A DNA stretch of 47,255 nucleotides, taken from Bacteroidota bacterium. Its GTDB lineage: Bacteria; Bacteroidota; Bacteroidia; Chitinophagales; Chitinophagaceae. Location: contig JAFDYG010000005.1 of assembly GCA_018267545.1 (NCBI GenBank), forward strand, positions 1 through 47,255. The letters run 5' to 3'. The position numbers and the translations under genes are program-made. Under the pieces are notes generated by a model. The model searched no databases and was not told the origin of the DNA. It was given only the letters and a program-made list of their open reading frames with translations. How positions within the stretch are numbered: the first letter of the stretch is position 1; every line of letters starts with the position of its first letter. Below, piece after piece: positions 19,038 through 26,685 of the stretch.

Positions 19038-19070
19038 AGCCGTCCTGGAGTACTCCGGGGCGGCTTTTTT
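19038..19070 (+). terminator. Rho-independent terminator after the second giant gene
   Basis: A 28-base hairpin at 19038-19065 (AGCCGTCC...GGGGCGGCT with a few G-T pairs) runs directly into six Ts. It lies about 20 bases after the stop codon. Confidence 0.88.
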
Positions 19071-19142
19071 GTTGTGGGGATTTGGGTGTTTGGGTGGTCT
19101 CGGACGGTGGTTTGGGCGGCGTTGGGCGGGGCCCCGGGCGGA

Positions 19143-19173
19143 TTTGAAATATGAAATTTTACGATTATCTTTG
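19143..19173 (+). promoter_or_regulatory. Full-consensus Bacteroidota promoter
   Basis: TTTG at 19143-19146, a 19-base spacer, and TATCTTTG at 19166-19173 match the Bacteroidota consensus at every defined position. Transcription should begin around 19178, which coincides with the ATG of a 31-codon ORF. It drives the Wzy-like and GT39-like genes downstream. Confidence 0.82.
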
Positions 19174-19177
19174 GGCT

Positions 19178-19273
19178 ATGTCTAGTAATGAGGCCTCGTT
19201 TCACGAGAAATTCGTAATTGCCGTAGCGGCCCTCTTAATGATCTCCTTCTTTATGAAGGTATTATTCTTTTGA
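19178..19273 (+). CDS. Possible 31-aa single-span membrane protein
   Basis: This open frame of 31 codons, MSSNEASFHEKF followed by a hydrophobic stretch (about residues 13-31, ending KVLFF), ends nine bases before the Wzy-like gene. The shape, a short polar head with one membrane span, is credible for a small membrane partner. The predicted transcript start falls at its ATG, so it would be translated from a leaderless message or from the internal ATG at 19238. No family is recognised. It could instead be untranslated leader of the next gene. Confidence 0.42.
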   Translation: MSSNEASFHEKFVIAVAALLMISFFMKVLFF

Positions 19274-19282
19274 TCCTACTGC

Positions 19283-20791
19283 ATGAACAATAACCGAATC
19301 ACGAATACAAGGGCCCGCGTTCTTTATCCGGTCATCCGGCTGCTGGAAGACACCTTCCTGGATAAAAAATTATACAACTGGATTGGGCTGATTTTTGTCG
19401 CAGGGATAGCTGCGGGGGAAGGGTATTTGCTGGCGCGTCACCTGCTGCAGGGGATCATGGTGCTTGCCGGGTCGATCGGGATTAGTGTGCTGCTGTGGGC
19501 CATGCTCAATACCTGGGCGGGGTATACCATCATCATCTGTTACTCCTTCATCGCTTATCTGATTTCGAGGTTCTTCTTCAATGATACGCTGGCGGTAGCG
19601 GTGCTGACGGATATCCTGATCGTTGCGACGTTGTTTAGCTTTTTTGTCAAGGGCCAGGCGTTGCGCGCGGATTTTCAGACTTTTACCCGTTCGCCCGTGT
19701 TTGTCTGGACGCTGATCGTATACTGCTATGTTACGATCGACTGCTTCAATCCCTATGGGCACTCGTCCGAAATGGCGACCCTGACGATACGGAAGAACCT
19801 GGAGACCTTGTTTTTGCTGTTCATCTCCTATGCGCTATTCAATGACCGGGAGGCCGTCCGGAAATATCTCAAGGTTCTTTTTATCATGTGTGTGGTCGTG
19901 GGGTTCTATGGATGTTTTCAGCAGTGGCATGGGCTCTTCGATTATGAGCGGGCCTGGGCGATGGCGGATGAGACTCGTTTTGGGCTGTTGTTTATCAATG
20001 GCGACTTCCGGAAATTCTCTTCCTTCAACGACCCGACGGCTTATGGGATTGTCATGGCTGCTGCGAGCGTATTCTTTATCATCATTGCCATTCACGAGAA
20101 AAACAAGAAGACACGCCGGATATTGATCGGGGGCATCATCATCATGCTGCTGGGGATGGCCTATTCGGGTACGCGTACGGCGAACCTGATGGTGGTCGGA
20201 GGGATTATGATGTTCATCCTGCTCAGCTTCAATAAGAAATCGACCCGGGTGTTTACGGTGGTGGCGGCATTGATCTTCGCCGCGCTGATGAATGTGCCGG
20301 TTTATAACAATCCCACGTTGAATCGTTTCCGGTCCAGCTTTCAGGGGAGCGAGGACGAATCCTACAAGGTGCGGAACCTGAGCCGGAAATTTATACAGCC
20401 CTATATCTATGCGCATCCGATCGGGGGTGGTTTGGGCACTACGGGCGTGCACGGGGCGTTGTTCAACCCGGGGCACTACCTGGCCGGTTTCCAGACGGAC
20501 AGCGGCTATCTGAAGAAGGCGCTCGAGACGGGTTGGATTGGCCTGGCGATCATTTGTATCCTCTATTTTACGTTCCTGAGGGAGGGGATCAAGGGATATT
20601 TCCGATGCAAGGATGAACAGATAAGAGTAGTCTATGCGGCTGCCACCAGCAGTATATTGACCTTCTATATAGCGGAATTTGCGCAGGATGCCATCGGGCA
20701 GATCACCGACCTGGTCGTCTATTACCCGATCATCGCGATCATCATGAAGCTAAAGCAATTTGATAAACCCGGAGAACTGAAAACCGTATGA
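19283..20791 (+). CDS. O-antigen ligase/Wzy-like polysaccharide polymerase
   Basis: This is a 502-aa polytopic inner-membrane protein with about ten to twelve hydrophobic segments. The GMAYSGTRTANLMVVGG region and the late periplasmic loop around PIGGGLGTTGVHGALFNPGH, followed by TDSGYLKKALETGWIGL, are typical of the O-antigen ligase/Wzy_C superfamily. It should polymerise the flipped repeat units, or ligate the polymer to an acceptor, on the periplasmic side. It overlaps the next gene by four bases (ATGA), so the two are translationally coupled. Polymerase versus ligase cannot be decided from sequence. No other Wzy candidate is in the window, which favours polymerase. Confidence 0.82.
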   Translation: MNNNRITNTRARVLYPVIRLLEDTFLDKKLYNWIGLIFVAGIAAGEGYLLARHLLQGIMVLAGSIGISVLLWAMLNTWAGYTIIICYSFIAYLISRFFFNDTLAVAVLTDILIVATLFSFFVKGQALRADFQTFTRSPVFVWTLIVYCYVTIDCFNPYGHSSEMATLTIRKNLETLFLLFISYALFNDREAVRKYLKVLFIMCVVVGFYGCFQQWHGLFDYERAWAMADETRFGLLFINGDFRKFSSFNDPTAYGIVMAAASVFFIIIAIHEKNKKTRRILIGGIIIMLLGMAYSGTRTANLMVVGGIMMFILLSFNKKSTRVFTVVAALIFAALMNVPVYNNPTLNRFRSSFQGSEDESYKVRNLSRKFIQPYIYAHPIGGGLGTTGVHGALFNPGHYLAGFQTDSGYLKKALETGWIGLAIICILYFTFLREGIKGYFRCKDEQIRVVYAAATSSILTFYIAEFAQDAIGQITDLVVYYPIIAIIMKLKQFDKPGELKTV

Positions 20792-22404
20792 ACCTAAGAA
20801 GCGAAGCGGGCGGGCGTCCAGACATTCTAGTACTAGTGCTGGCGTTGGCGGCTCTTTTTATCCCCGTTGCCTTTATAGAGAATTCTATTATCCATCGTAC
20901 CGGCGGGACCTTTATGTATCCGCTGGACGACGTCTATATCCATATGTCTCTAGCCAGGAACCTGGCTTTTTATGGAACCTGGGGGATGGACCGTTTCGAA
21001 TTTGCTTCGGCATCCTCATCGCTTTTGTATACGCTGCTGCTTGCGGGAACCTTCAAGCTATTTTCGGTGAAAGTGACGATTCCTTTTATCATCAATTGCC
21101 TGGCGGCTGCTGGATTGATTATCGTTCTTCAGCGCTGGTTGAGCAAGCAGGGGGTAGGACGTTTCGGGCAGCTGCTGATCCTGCTGGCGGTGATCGTGCT
21201 TACGCCGTTGCCGATCATGGTCGTCAGCGGGATGGAGCATACGTTACAGTGTCTATTCTTTTTTCTTTTTCTGGAAGGTGTTTCGGAATGGTTGGAGAGG
21301 GGGGAAGGGAAGCTGTTGCCCTGGCCGGTTATGCTCTATGCGATGGGCTGTTGTTTTATCCGGTATGAGGGTTTGTTTCCGGTAGGGATTGTGGGGTTGA
21401 TACTGCTGTTCCGGCGGAAGCTGGGGGCGGCTGTGGTGATGGGTATTGTGGCGGTATTGCCGCTTTTTGCTTTTGGTCTTTATTCGATCGCCAAGGGGAG
21501 CTATTTTCTGCCGAACTCGGTGCTGCTGAAGTCGGATGGGATGAAGGCGGGAATTGCTTCTTACCTGGAGAATATATTAGTGCAGAAGCTGACGGTGGTG
21601 AAGACGGATGGGTTGGCCAAGGGAACGCCGAGGCCGGGGATCAGCCTGCTGGTGACGCAGCGTTTGCTGGTTATCCTGCCGTTGATGGCCTTTGTTTTCC
21701 GGGGACGGTATAAGTATTGGATGATCGTGCTGACGGGGACGGTGGTGATGCAGCTGTGTTTTGCGTCGACGGGGTGGCTGTACCGTTATGAGGCCTATTT
21801 GATTTTTGCCGCGGTGTTGTTGTTGGGGGTGATGGTGGCGAAGTATGGGGCGGCCGTTTGGGCTTCATATGGTTCCGGGAAGGCGGCGTTTGGGTTACTG
21901 GTCGCGTTTGCGCTGTTTTTCCCGTTTTTGCTGCGGATTTCGGCGGCGTATACGAAGACGTCGACGGCGGCGGTCAATATCAATCAGCAGCAGTACCAGA
22001 TGGGGACATTTTTGGGGAAATATTATGATAGTGTGGGTGTGGCGGTGAACGATATCGGAGTGGTTTCCTGGTTTTCGAAGGCGCACAATATCGATCTTTG
22101 GGGATTGGGGAGCATGCCGGTGGCGAGGAGCAGGAAGATGGGGTACTGGACGCCGGAGTTTTTGGATAGTCTTTCGCGGAAGAGTGGGGTGAAGGTGGCG
22201 GTGGTTTTCGACAGCTGGTTCGATGAGGCTTTGTTGGGGAAGTGGACTCGTGTTGGGAATTGGAAGATACCCGATAACGTGATCTGCGGGGATGACAATG
22301 TTACTTTCTATGCGCTGGATGCGGCGGATGCGCCGGAGCTTAGGGATAAGCTGAAGGCTTTCGGGGGGCAGCTGCCTGCTGGTGTGACGGCGACGTATTA
22401 CTGA
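20788..22404 (+). CDS. GT39/ArnT-like polytopic membrane protein
   Basis: This 538-aa protein has about ten membrane spans. The first periplasmic loop carries YPLDDVYIHMSLARNLAFYG; the acidic pair right after the first span is the catalytic-loop signature of polyprenyl-phosphate-dependent GT-C enzymes (GT39, ArnT, PMT-like). Spans fill about residues 15-380, and a soluble C-terminal part of roughly 140 residues follows (from about NINQQQYQMGTFL). Such enzymes transfer a sugar from a lipid carrier to a periplasmic acceptor, which would fit side-branch addition to the polymer. It starts inside the stop codon of the Wzy-like gene. The gene is notably G-rich on the coding strand. The assignment to GT-C is by architecture. 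Confidence 0.7.
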   Translation: MNLRSEAGGRPDILVLVLALAALFIPVAFIENSIIHRTGGTFMYPLDDVYIHMSLARNLAFYGTWGMDRFEFASASSSLLYTLLLAGTFKLFSVKVTIPFIINCLAAAGLIIVLQRWLSKQGVGRFGQLLILLAVIVLTPLPIMVVSGMEHTLQCLFFFLFLEGVSEWLERGEGKLLPWPVMLYAMGCCFIRYEGLFPVGIVGLILLFRRKLGAAVVMGIVAVLPLFAFGLYSIAKGSYFLPNSVLLKSDGMKAGIASYLENILVQKLTVVKTDGLAKGTPRPGISLLVTQRLLVILPLMAFVFRGRYKYWMIVLTGTVVMQLCFASTGWLYRYEAYLIFAAVLLLGVMVAKYGAAVWASYGSGKAAFGLLVAFALFFPFLLRISAAYTKTSTAAVNINQQQYQMGTFLGKYYDSVGVAVNDIGVVSWFSKAHNIDLWGLGSMPVARSRKMGYWTPEFLDSLSRKSGVKVAVVFDSWFDEALLGKWTRVGNWKIPDNVICGDDNVTFYALDAADAPELRDKLKAFGGQLPAGVTATYY

Positions 22405-22424
22405 GGGCTCGCGGGATATGGGGG

Positions 22425-24104
22425 CTAGAGGTTTCCTTTCTTTAATTCTTGTACGGCATAATCACAGGCCCGGGCGGTTAGCGCCATGTAGGTCAGGGAT
22501 GGGTTCTGCCAGGCGGCGGAGGTCATGCAGCTGCCGTCGGTGATGAAGACGTTGGGGACGTCGTGCATCTGGTTCCAGGCGTTTAGCACGGAGGTTTTCG
22601 GGTCGCGTCCCATGCGGGCGGTGCCGCATTCGTGGACGGCGGTGCCGGCGGGGGATTCGTGGCTATAGGAGTGGACGTTGCGGAAGCCGGCTTTGTGGAG
22701 CATCTCTTCTGCGGAGGCCTGGATGTCTTTGCGCATTTTCCGTTCGTTCTCCTGGTATTGGAAGGAGATCTTTATGAGGGACTGGCCCCAGCTGTCTTTT
22801 TGGGTGGGGTCGAGCTCTACTTTGTTATCGAAGTAGGGCAGAGTTTCACCCCAGGCGCCCATCCACATCATCCAGGGGCCGGGTTTCAATAATTGTTTCT
22901 TGAAGTCTTCTCCGAAGCCGCCTTTGCCGGCTGCGGCGCCCATGTCCTGCCATTCGATGCGGCTGCCGGCTCCCTGGAAGCCAAAGCCGCGGAGGTAGTC
23001 TTTTTGGGTGGCGGGTGTGCCGAGGTTACGGAAGCGGGGGATATAGACGCCGACGGGGCGACGGCCGGAGTAATATTGGTCGGAGAAGCCATCGAACTCG
23101 GCTTGCGCTCCTGTGCCGACGAAGTGATCCATCAGGTTGTGGCCTACTTGTCCGCTGGTGTTTCCGAGACCTTGTGGAAAGGCTTTAGAAGTCGAATTGA
23201 GCAGGATTGCCGCTGTGGCGATGGTTGAGGCGTTCAGGAAGATGATCCGGGCGTAATACTCGGTTATTTTCTTTGTATGGGCGTCCATGACGCGGACGCC
23301 GGTAGCTTTTCGGGACTTCTCGTCGTAGATCACTTCCAGGACGATGGCGTCGGGCTGGAGGGTGAGGTTGCCGGTGGCTGCCGCGGCGGGCAGGGTGGCG
23401 GCATTGCTGCTGAAATAGCCGCTAAAGGGGCATCCGCGGTCGCAGAGGTTGCGGAGCTGACAAGGGCCCCGGCCTTTCCAGCCTTTGCTGAGGTTGGCGA
23501 CGCGGCCGATGGTCACGAGGCGGTCGGTATAATTTTCTTTTACTTTCTTTTTGAAATGGTCTTCGATGCAGTTCATCTCCAGGGGCGGCAGGTAGTGGCC
23601 GTCGGGGAGGTGGGGGAGGCCTTCGGGCTGGCCGCTGATGCCGACAAAATCTTCTACGTAGTCGTACCAGGCTTCGAGATCCTTGTAGCGGATGGGCCAG
23701 TCGACGGCGATGCCTTCTTTGGCGTTTGCTTCGAAGTCGAGGTCGCTGAGGCGGTAGCACTGCCGACCCCAGGTGAGGGAGCGGCCGCCGACCTGGTAGC
23801 CGCGGATCCAGTGAAAGGGATTGGCCTGGATATAGGGATGTTCCTTGTCGCTGACGAAAAACTGGCGGGTTGCTTCGGTGTAGGCGTTGGACGCTACGGG
23901 GTTCTCGGCGATCTCTTGAATTGGGAGGTTGCCGCGGTGGGGGAACTGCCAGGGGTGGAGGAAGGCTGTGGTGTAGTCTTTTATGTGTTCGACGTTGCGG
24001 CCCCGTTCGAGGACGAGGGTTTTGAGGCCTTTTTCGCAGAGCTCTTTTGCGGCCCATCCTCCGCTGATGCCGGAGCCAACTACGATTGCGTCGAAAGTGT
24101 TCAT
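22425..24104 (-). CDS. GMC family oxidoreductase (sugar dehydrogenase flavoprotein)
   Basis: This 559-aa FAD enzyme has the dinucleotide-binding VGSGISGGWAAKEL at residues 8-21, then LVLERG. The substrate domain ends with HECGTARMG, which carries the likely catalytic His, and WQNPSLTYMALTARA, with the conserved Asn-Pro. A mid-protein Cys-rich segment (CQLRNLCDRGCPFSG) is typical of the subgroup that includes gluconate 2-dehydrogenase and glucoside 3-dehydrogenase large subunits. It should oxidise a hydroxyl of a sugar and pass electrons on. The small-subunit gene lies 38 bases upstream in the same operon. No cytochrome c partner is seen in the window. It has no signal peptide of its own and may be carried across by the partner's Tat signal (inference). 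Confidence 0.92.
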   Translation of the reverse strand: MNTFDAIVVGSGISGGWAAKELCEKGLKTLVLERGRNVEHIKDYTTAFLHPWQFPHRGNLPIQEIAENPVASNAYTEATRQFFVSDKEHPYIQANPFHWIRGYQVGGRSLTWGRQCYRLSDLDFEANAKEGIAVDWPIRYKDLEAWYDYVEDFVGISGQPEGLPHLPDGHYLPPLEMNCIEDHFKKKVKENYTDRLVTIGRVANLSKGWKGRGPCQLRNLCDRGCPFSGYFSSNAATLPAAAATGNLTLQPDAIVLEVIYDEKSRKATGVRVMDAHTKKITEYYARIIFLNASTIATAAILLNSTSKAFPQGLGNTSGQVGHNLMDHFVGTGAQAEFDGFSDQYYSGRRPVGVYIPRFRNLGTPATQKDYLRGFGFQGAGSRIEWQDMGAAAGKGGFGEDFKKQLLKPGPWMMWMGAWGETLPYFDNKVELDPTQKDSWGQSLIKISFQYQENERKMRKDIQASAEEMLHKAGFRNVHSYSHESPAGTAVHECGTARMGRDPKTSVLNAWNQMHDVPNVFITDGSCMTSAAWQNPSLTYMALTARACDYAVQELKKGNL

Positions 24105-24142
24105 GTCGATTTATTTGTGGCCGGGCCTGTGCCGGCAGCGGT

Positions 24143-24721
24143 TTATTTTGTTGCCCAGCCTTTTTGGCCGGGTGTCATGGTCATACAGCCGTGGTAAGCG
24201 CCGGGGATGTATAAGTAGGCGAGGCCTTTTGTCGCGCCGGCTTCCGAGCTGCAATAGCCGGAGACGGTGAGTTCTCGCAGGGTGGTAAAGAAGGACTTAC
24301 CGAGGTAGCGGTTTTGGGCCTTGCCGATGATCCCTTTGAAGGGCTTGCCTTGTTCTTCGAAACGGCTTAGGATCTCTTTTTGTTGTGCCGCTGTGCAGGC
24401 CGGGTAGGCTTGTTTGTATTTGGAGCGGGTGTAGTCGTCGAGCTCTTTTAAGCCGTCGATAAATTTATTGGCGGACATTCTTTCGGTACAGTCTCGAATC
24501 ATTAGGACGATGTATTCGCCGACGCCGGCTGTTTTAGCGCCCGGAGAGTCTGGCGTCTCGGGGATGACCGTCTCGGCCAGGGCCGAGACGAGGTCTTTGT
24601 GCTGCTCGAGCCAGTGGATGTCGGGTTGTTTGTGCCAGTCATGCCATTTGTAACCGGAGAAGGCCAGGGCGCTTCCGATGCCTGTTAAAATGATACCGCC
24701 TATTGCTTTGCGTCTGTTCAT
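24143..24721 (-). CDS. Gluconate 2-dehydrogenase subunit 3-like protein
   Basis: This 192-aa protein begins MNRRKAIGGIILTGIGSALA, a twin-arginine-type signal or anchor. It then shows ALAETVIPETPDSPGAKTAGV, the hallmark of the gluconate 2-dehydrogenase subunit 3 family, and ends with a conserved GYCSSEAGATKGLAY segment. Subunit 3 proteins form complexes with GMC flavoproteins and help them mature and reach the periplasm. It overlaps the acyltransferase upstream by four bases (ATGA) and precedes the GMC gene by 38 bases. Its substrate is unknown. Position in a polysaccharide operon suggests a sugar substrate (inference). Confidence 0.88.
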   Translation of the reverse strand: MNRRKAIGGIILTGIGSALAFSGYKWHDWHKQPDIHWLEQHKDLVSALAETVIPETPDSPGAKTAGVGEYIVLMIRDCTERMSANKFIDGLKELDDYTRSKYKQAYPACTAAQQKEILSRFEEQGKPFKGIIGKAQNRYLGKSFFTTLRELTVSGYCSSEAGATKGLAYLYIPGAYHGCMTMTPGQKGWATK

Positions 24722-25875
24722 GATGGTTGTTTAGCGGGCTGAAGACCGGGTTGGGTTTGCTTTTCTTTTGTCGTGGCGGCTTGTTTGCGATGATAGCTGA
24801 ACATCCACCAAAGGGGACCGTCGACCATGAGCAGGTTATAGAATATGATCGGGATGACGATGGCCAGGCCGATGCCGGTAAACAGCAATACGAATGGATT
24901 GTGGACGTGGAGGTACTTGGTAAAGGTGAGCCTGACCAGTCCTGCCACGAAGAGGTGCATTACGTATATATACAGCGAATGAAAACCGATGACGCGTAGC
25001 CAGGAAAGGATCCCCCACTCCTGCATGCGAAAGGAAAGGACGAACATGCTAAAGCACCCGATGAGGGCGATGAGCAGGAAGTCGGCCTTGCCTGGTTCGG
25101 TGATATGGTTCAGGTACCAGGCCTGTGTGGCGAAAAAAATGGGGGTAATTGCCAGCAGCGTATAAGGATTTTTGAACCTTTTTTGGGTGGCATCCTTGAA
25201 GAACCAGGTGGAGAGCGTATCGCCGAGGGCGAAGAAGAAATAAAACTCCATCCAGTCGGAAAGCATGCTAATCCGATGGATCCTGGGGTCGGCCGACAGG
25301 AAGTACAGGCCGAGGCCGAGGATCAATTGCAGCCAGTAGGGGGGCTTTAGCCTGGTCTTGACCAGCAGGTAGATCAGGGTGGTATTGAAAAGGGCCGGGA
25401 GGTACCAGAATTGGTCGAGGGCCCTGGGTTGATAGAGAATATACGTATAATCGATGAGCGAGCGGTTGGAGTTGGTATTGGCGCCCAGGACGATCTGGAG
25501 GGTTACCTGCAGGGTGACCCAGATGAAATAGGGATAGAGCAGGTTCTCGAATTTCTGTCCGAGGACTTTGCCCAGGCTTCTTTTGGCCAGGCTGCCGCCG
25601 ATGAAGATGCCCGAGAGGATGAAGAACAAGGGCATACGAAAGCTAAAGAAGACCATATTGGCCTGTTCCAGCCAGTTGGGGACGTCGGGTTGGGCGATAC
25701 CTTGTGCGTGGGCGCTTTCTGTATAGCGTTGGATGCCGATCAGGACGTGGCGATATACGACGAGGATGATGGCGATGCCTTTCAGGTAGTCGACCCAGGC
25801 CAGGCGGCTTTTCTTGAGCACTGAAGTGTTGAAGGCTTTAGCGATCAGGCGCGATATGTAAGGCTGCTGTTCCAT
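24718..25875 (-). CDS. Acyltransferase family 3 membrane protein
   Basis: This 385-aa integral membrane protein has about ten spans. Near the start it carries RLAWVDYLKGIAIILVVYRHV, the acyltransferase 3 signature with the essential His, and then FFSFRMPLFFILSGIFIGG. These enzymes carry acyl groups (acetyl, succinyl and others) across the membrane onto surface sugars. It sits between the TolC-like and dehydrogenase genes, 12 bases after the former. It adds a second acylation activity besides the MBOAT system at 39061. The acyl group and acceptor are unknown. Confidence 0.92.
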   Translation of the reverse strand: MEQQPYISRLIAKAFNTSVLKKSRLAWVDYLKGIAIILVVYRHVLIGIQRYTESAHAQGIAQPDVPNWLEQANMVFFSFRMPLFFILSGIFIGGSLAKRSLGKVLGQKFENLLYPYFIWVTLQVTLQIVLGANTNSNRSLIDYTYILYQPRALDQFWYLPALFNTTLIYLLVKTRLKPPYWLQLILGLGLYFLSADPRIHRISMLSDWMEFYFFFALGDTLSTWFFKDATQKRFKNPYTLLAITPIFFATQAWYLNHITEPGKADFLLIALIGCFSMFVLSFRMQEWGILSWLRVIGFHSLYIYVMHLFVAGLVRLTFTKYLHVHNPFVLLFTGIGLAIVIPIIFYNLLMVDGPLWWMFSYHRKQAATTKEKQTQPGLQPAKQPS

Positions 25876-25887
25876 CGGTTGGCGCCT

Positions 25888-26646
25888 TTAGCGGATGACG
25901 GTTTCCAGCCGGACGCCGATCAGCTTTTCTATCTCGAGCTTGATGATATCCTGGGAAAGCTGCAGGTTCATTTTCTGGGCCAGGTCGGTGCTATAGACCT
26001 TGTTGGCCTGGTTGAACTGTTCGATGCCGATGGTGCCGTCCTTGAATCTTTTCTCGACCTGGGTGAGGGCGGTCTGGTCGTCGTCGACGATCGTGTTTTG
26101 CAGGAGGATCAGCTGGCCGTAGTTCTTGTATTGCTTATACTTTTCCAGGACGTCGGCGCGCAGGTCGCGGGCCTTGCTTTCCTGGGCATAGCGGGTTACT
26201 TCCACGGTTTGTTTGGCCGCCTTGATATCCGGGCCCATCGAGAAGAACAGGCCGATGGGGATGGTCAGGCCGAAAAAGTATTTGGGATAGACATACGCGG
26301 GCGAGTTGCCGGTGGTCGTGGTGGGCTTGGCGAATGTCTGGTCGTTATAGTTGGCCGAAAGGGTGAGCAGGTTGAGCCAGGCTCTTCTTGCTTTCTGCAG
26401 GTTATATTCTGCAATCTTGATCTGGGGGTCGGTGGTGGTATATTGGGGGCCTTTGAGCGCGAGCGCTACCAGGGTTTCTTCGACGAGCGAATCTTTGTTG
26501 ACGGGGGCGCGACGATACACGGGAGTGCTATCGCCTTTGCTTCTGGAGCCGCCGAGGTGCTGGGCCGAGCTCTTTTGGCTACCGGTGATGGCGAGCAGGA
26601 ACAGGAATAGGGAAAGGGTGCGGTAGATACCAGCGTTTTTTTCCAT
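25888..26646 (-). CDS. Short TolC/OEP family outer-membrane protein
   Basis: This protein of about 252 aa belongs to the outer-membrane efflux (TolC/OEP) family. I chose the ATG at 26646 (MEKNAGIYRTLSLFLFLLAI), which begins a good signal peptide ending KSSAQ, over the longer ATG at 26679. The family pattern is visible in VEETLVALALKGPQ, in NLQKARRAWLNLLTLSANYND, and in the coiled-coil-rich second half with QLILLQNTIVDDDQTALTQ and FKDGTIGIEQFNQANKVY. TolC proteins normally have about 420-480 residues in two repeats; here only about one repeat is present, and it is complete at both ends. It probably works as an export or assembly partner for the chain-length protein encoded just upstream (inference). 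Confidence 0.75.
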   Translation of the reverse strand: MEKNAGIYRTLSLFLFLLAITGSQKSSAQHLGGSRSKGDSTPVYRRAPVNKDSLVEETLVALALKGPQYTTTDPQIKIAEYNLQKARRAWLNLLTLSANYNDQTFAKPTTTTGNSPAYVYPKYFFGLTIPIGLFFSMGPDIKAAKQTVEVTRYAQESKARDLRADVLEKYKQYKNYGQLILLQNTIVDDDQTALTQVEKRFKDGTIGIEQFNQANKVYSTDLAQKMNLQLSQDIIKLEIEKLIGVRLETVIR

Positions 26647-26685
26647 GCAGATAGAATTTACGGTTAGTACATTTATCATAGTAGC

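Noticed and set aside
22405-22424. Possible terminator between the convergent GT39-like and GMC genes
   Set aside because: The 20-base gap has no inverted repeat or T tract.
23277-24197. 306-codon plus-strand open frame opposite the GMC gene
   Set aside because: It is antisense to a gene with clear catalytic motifs; its Gly/Ala/Val/Glu-rich translation shows no family features.
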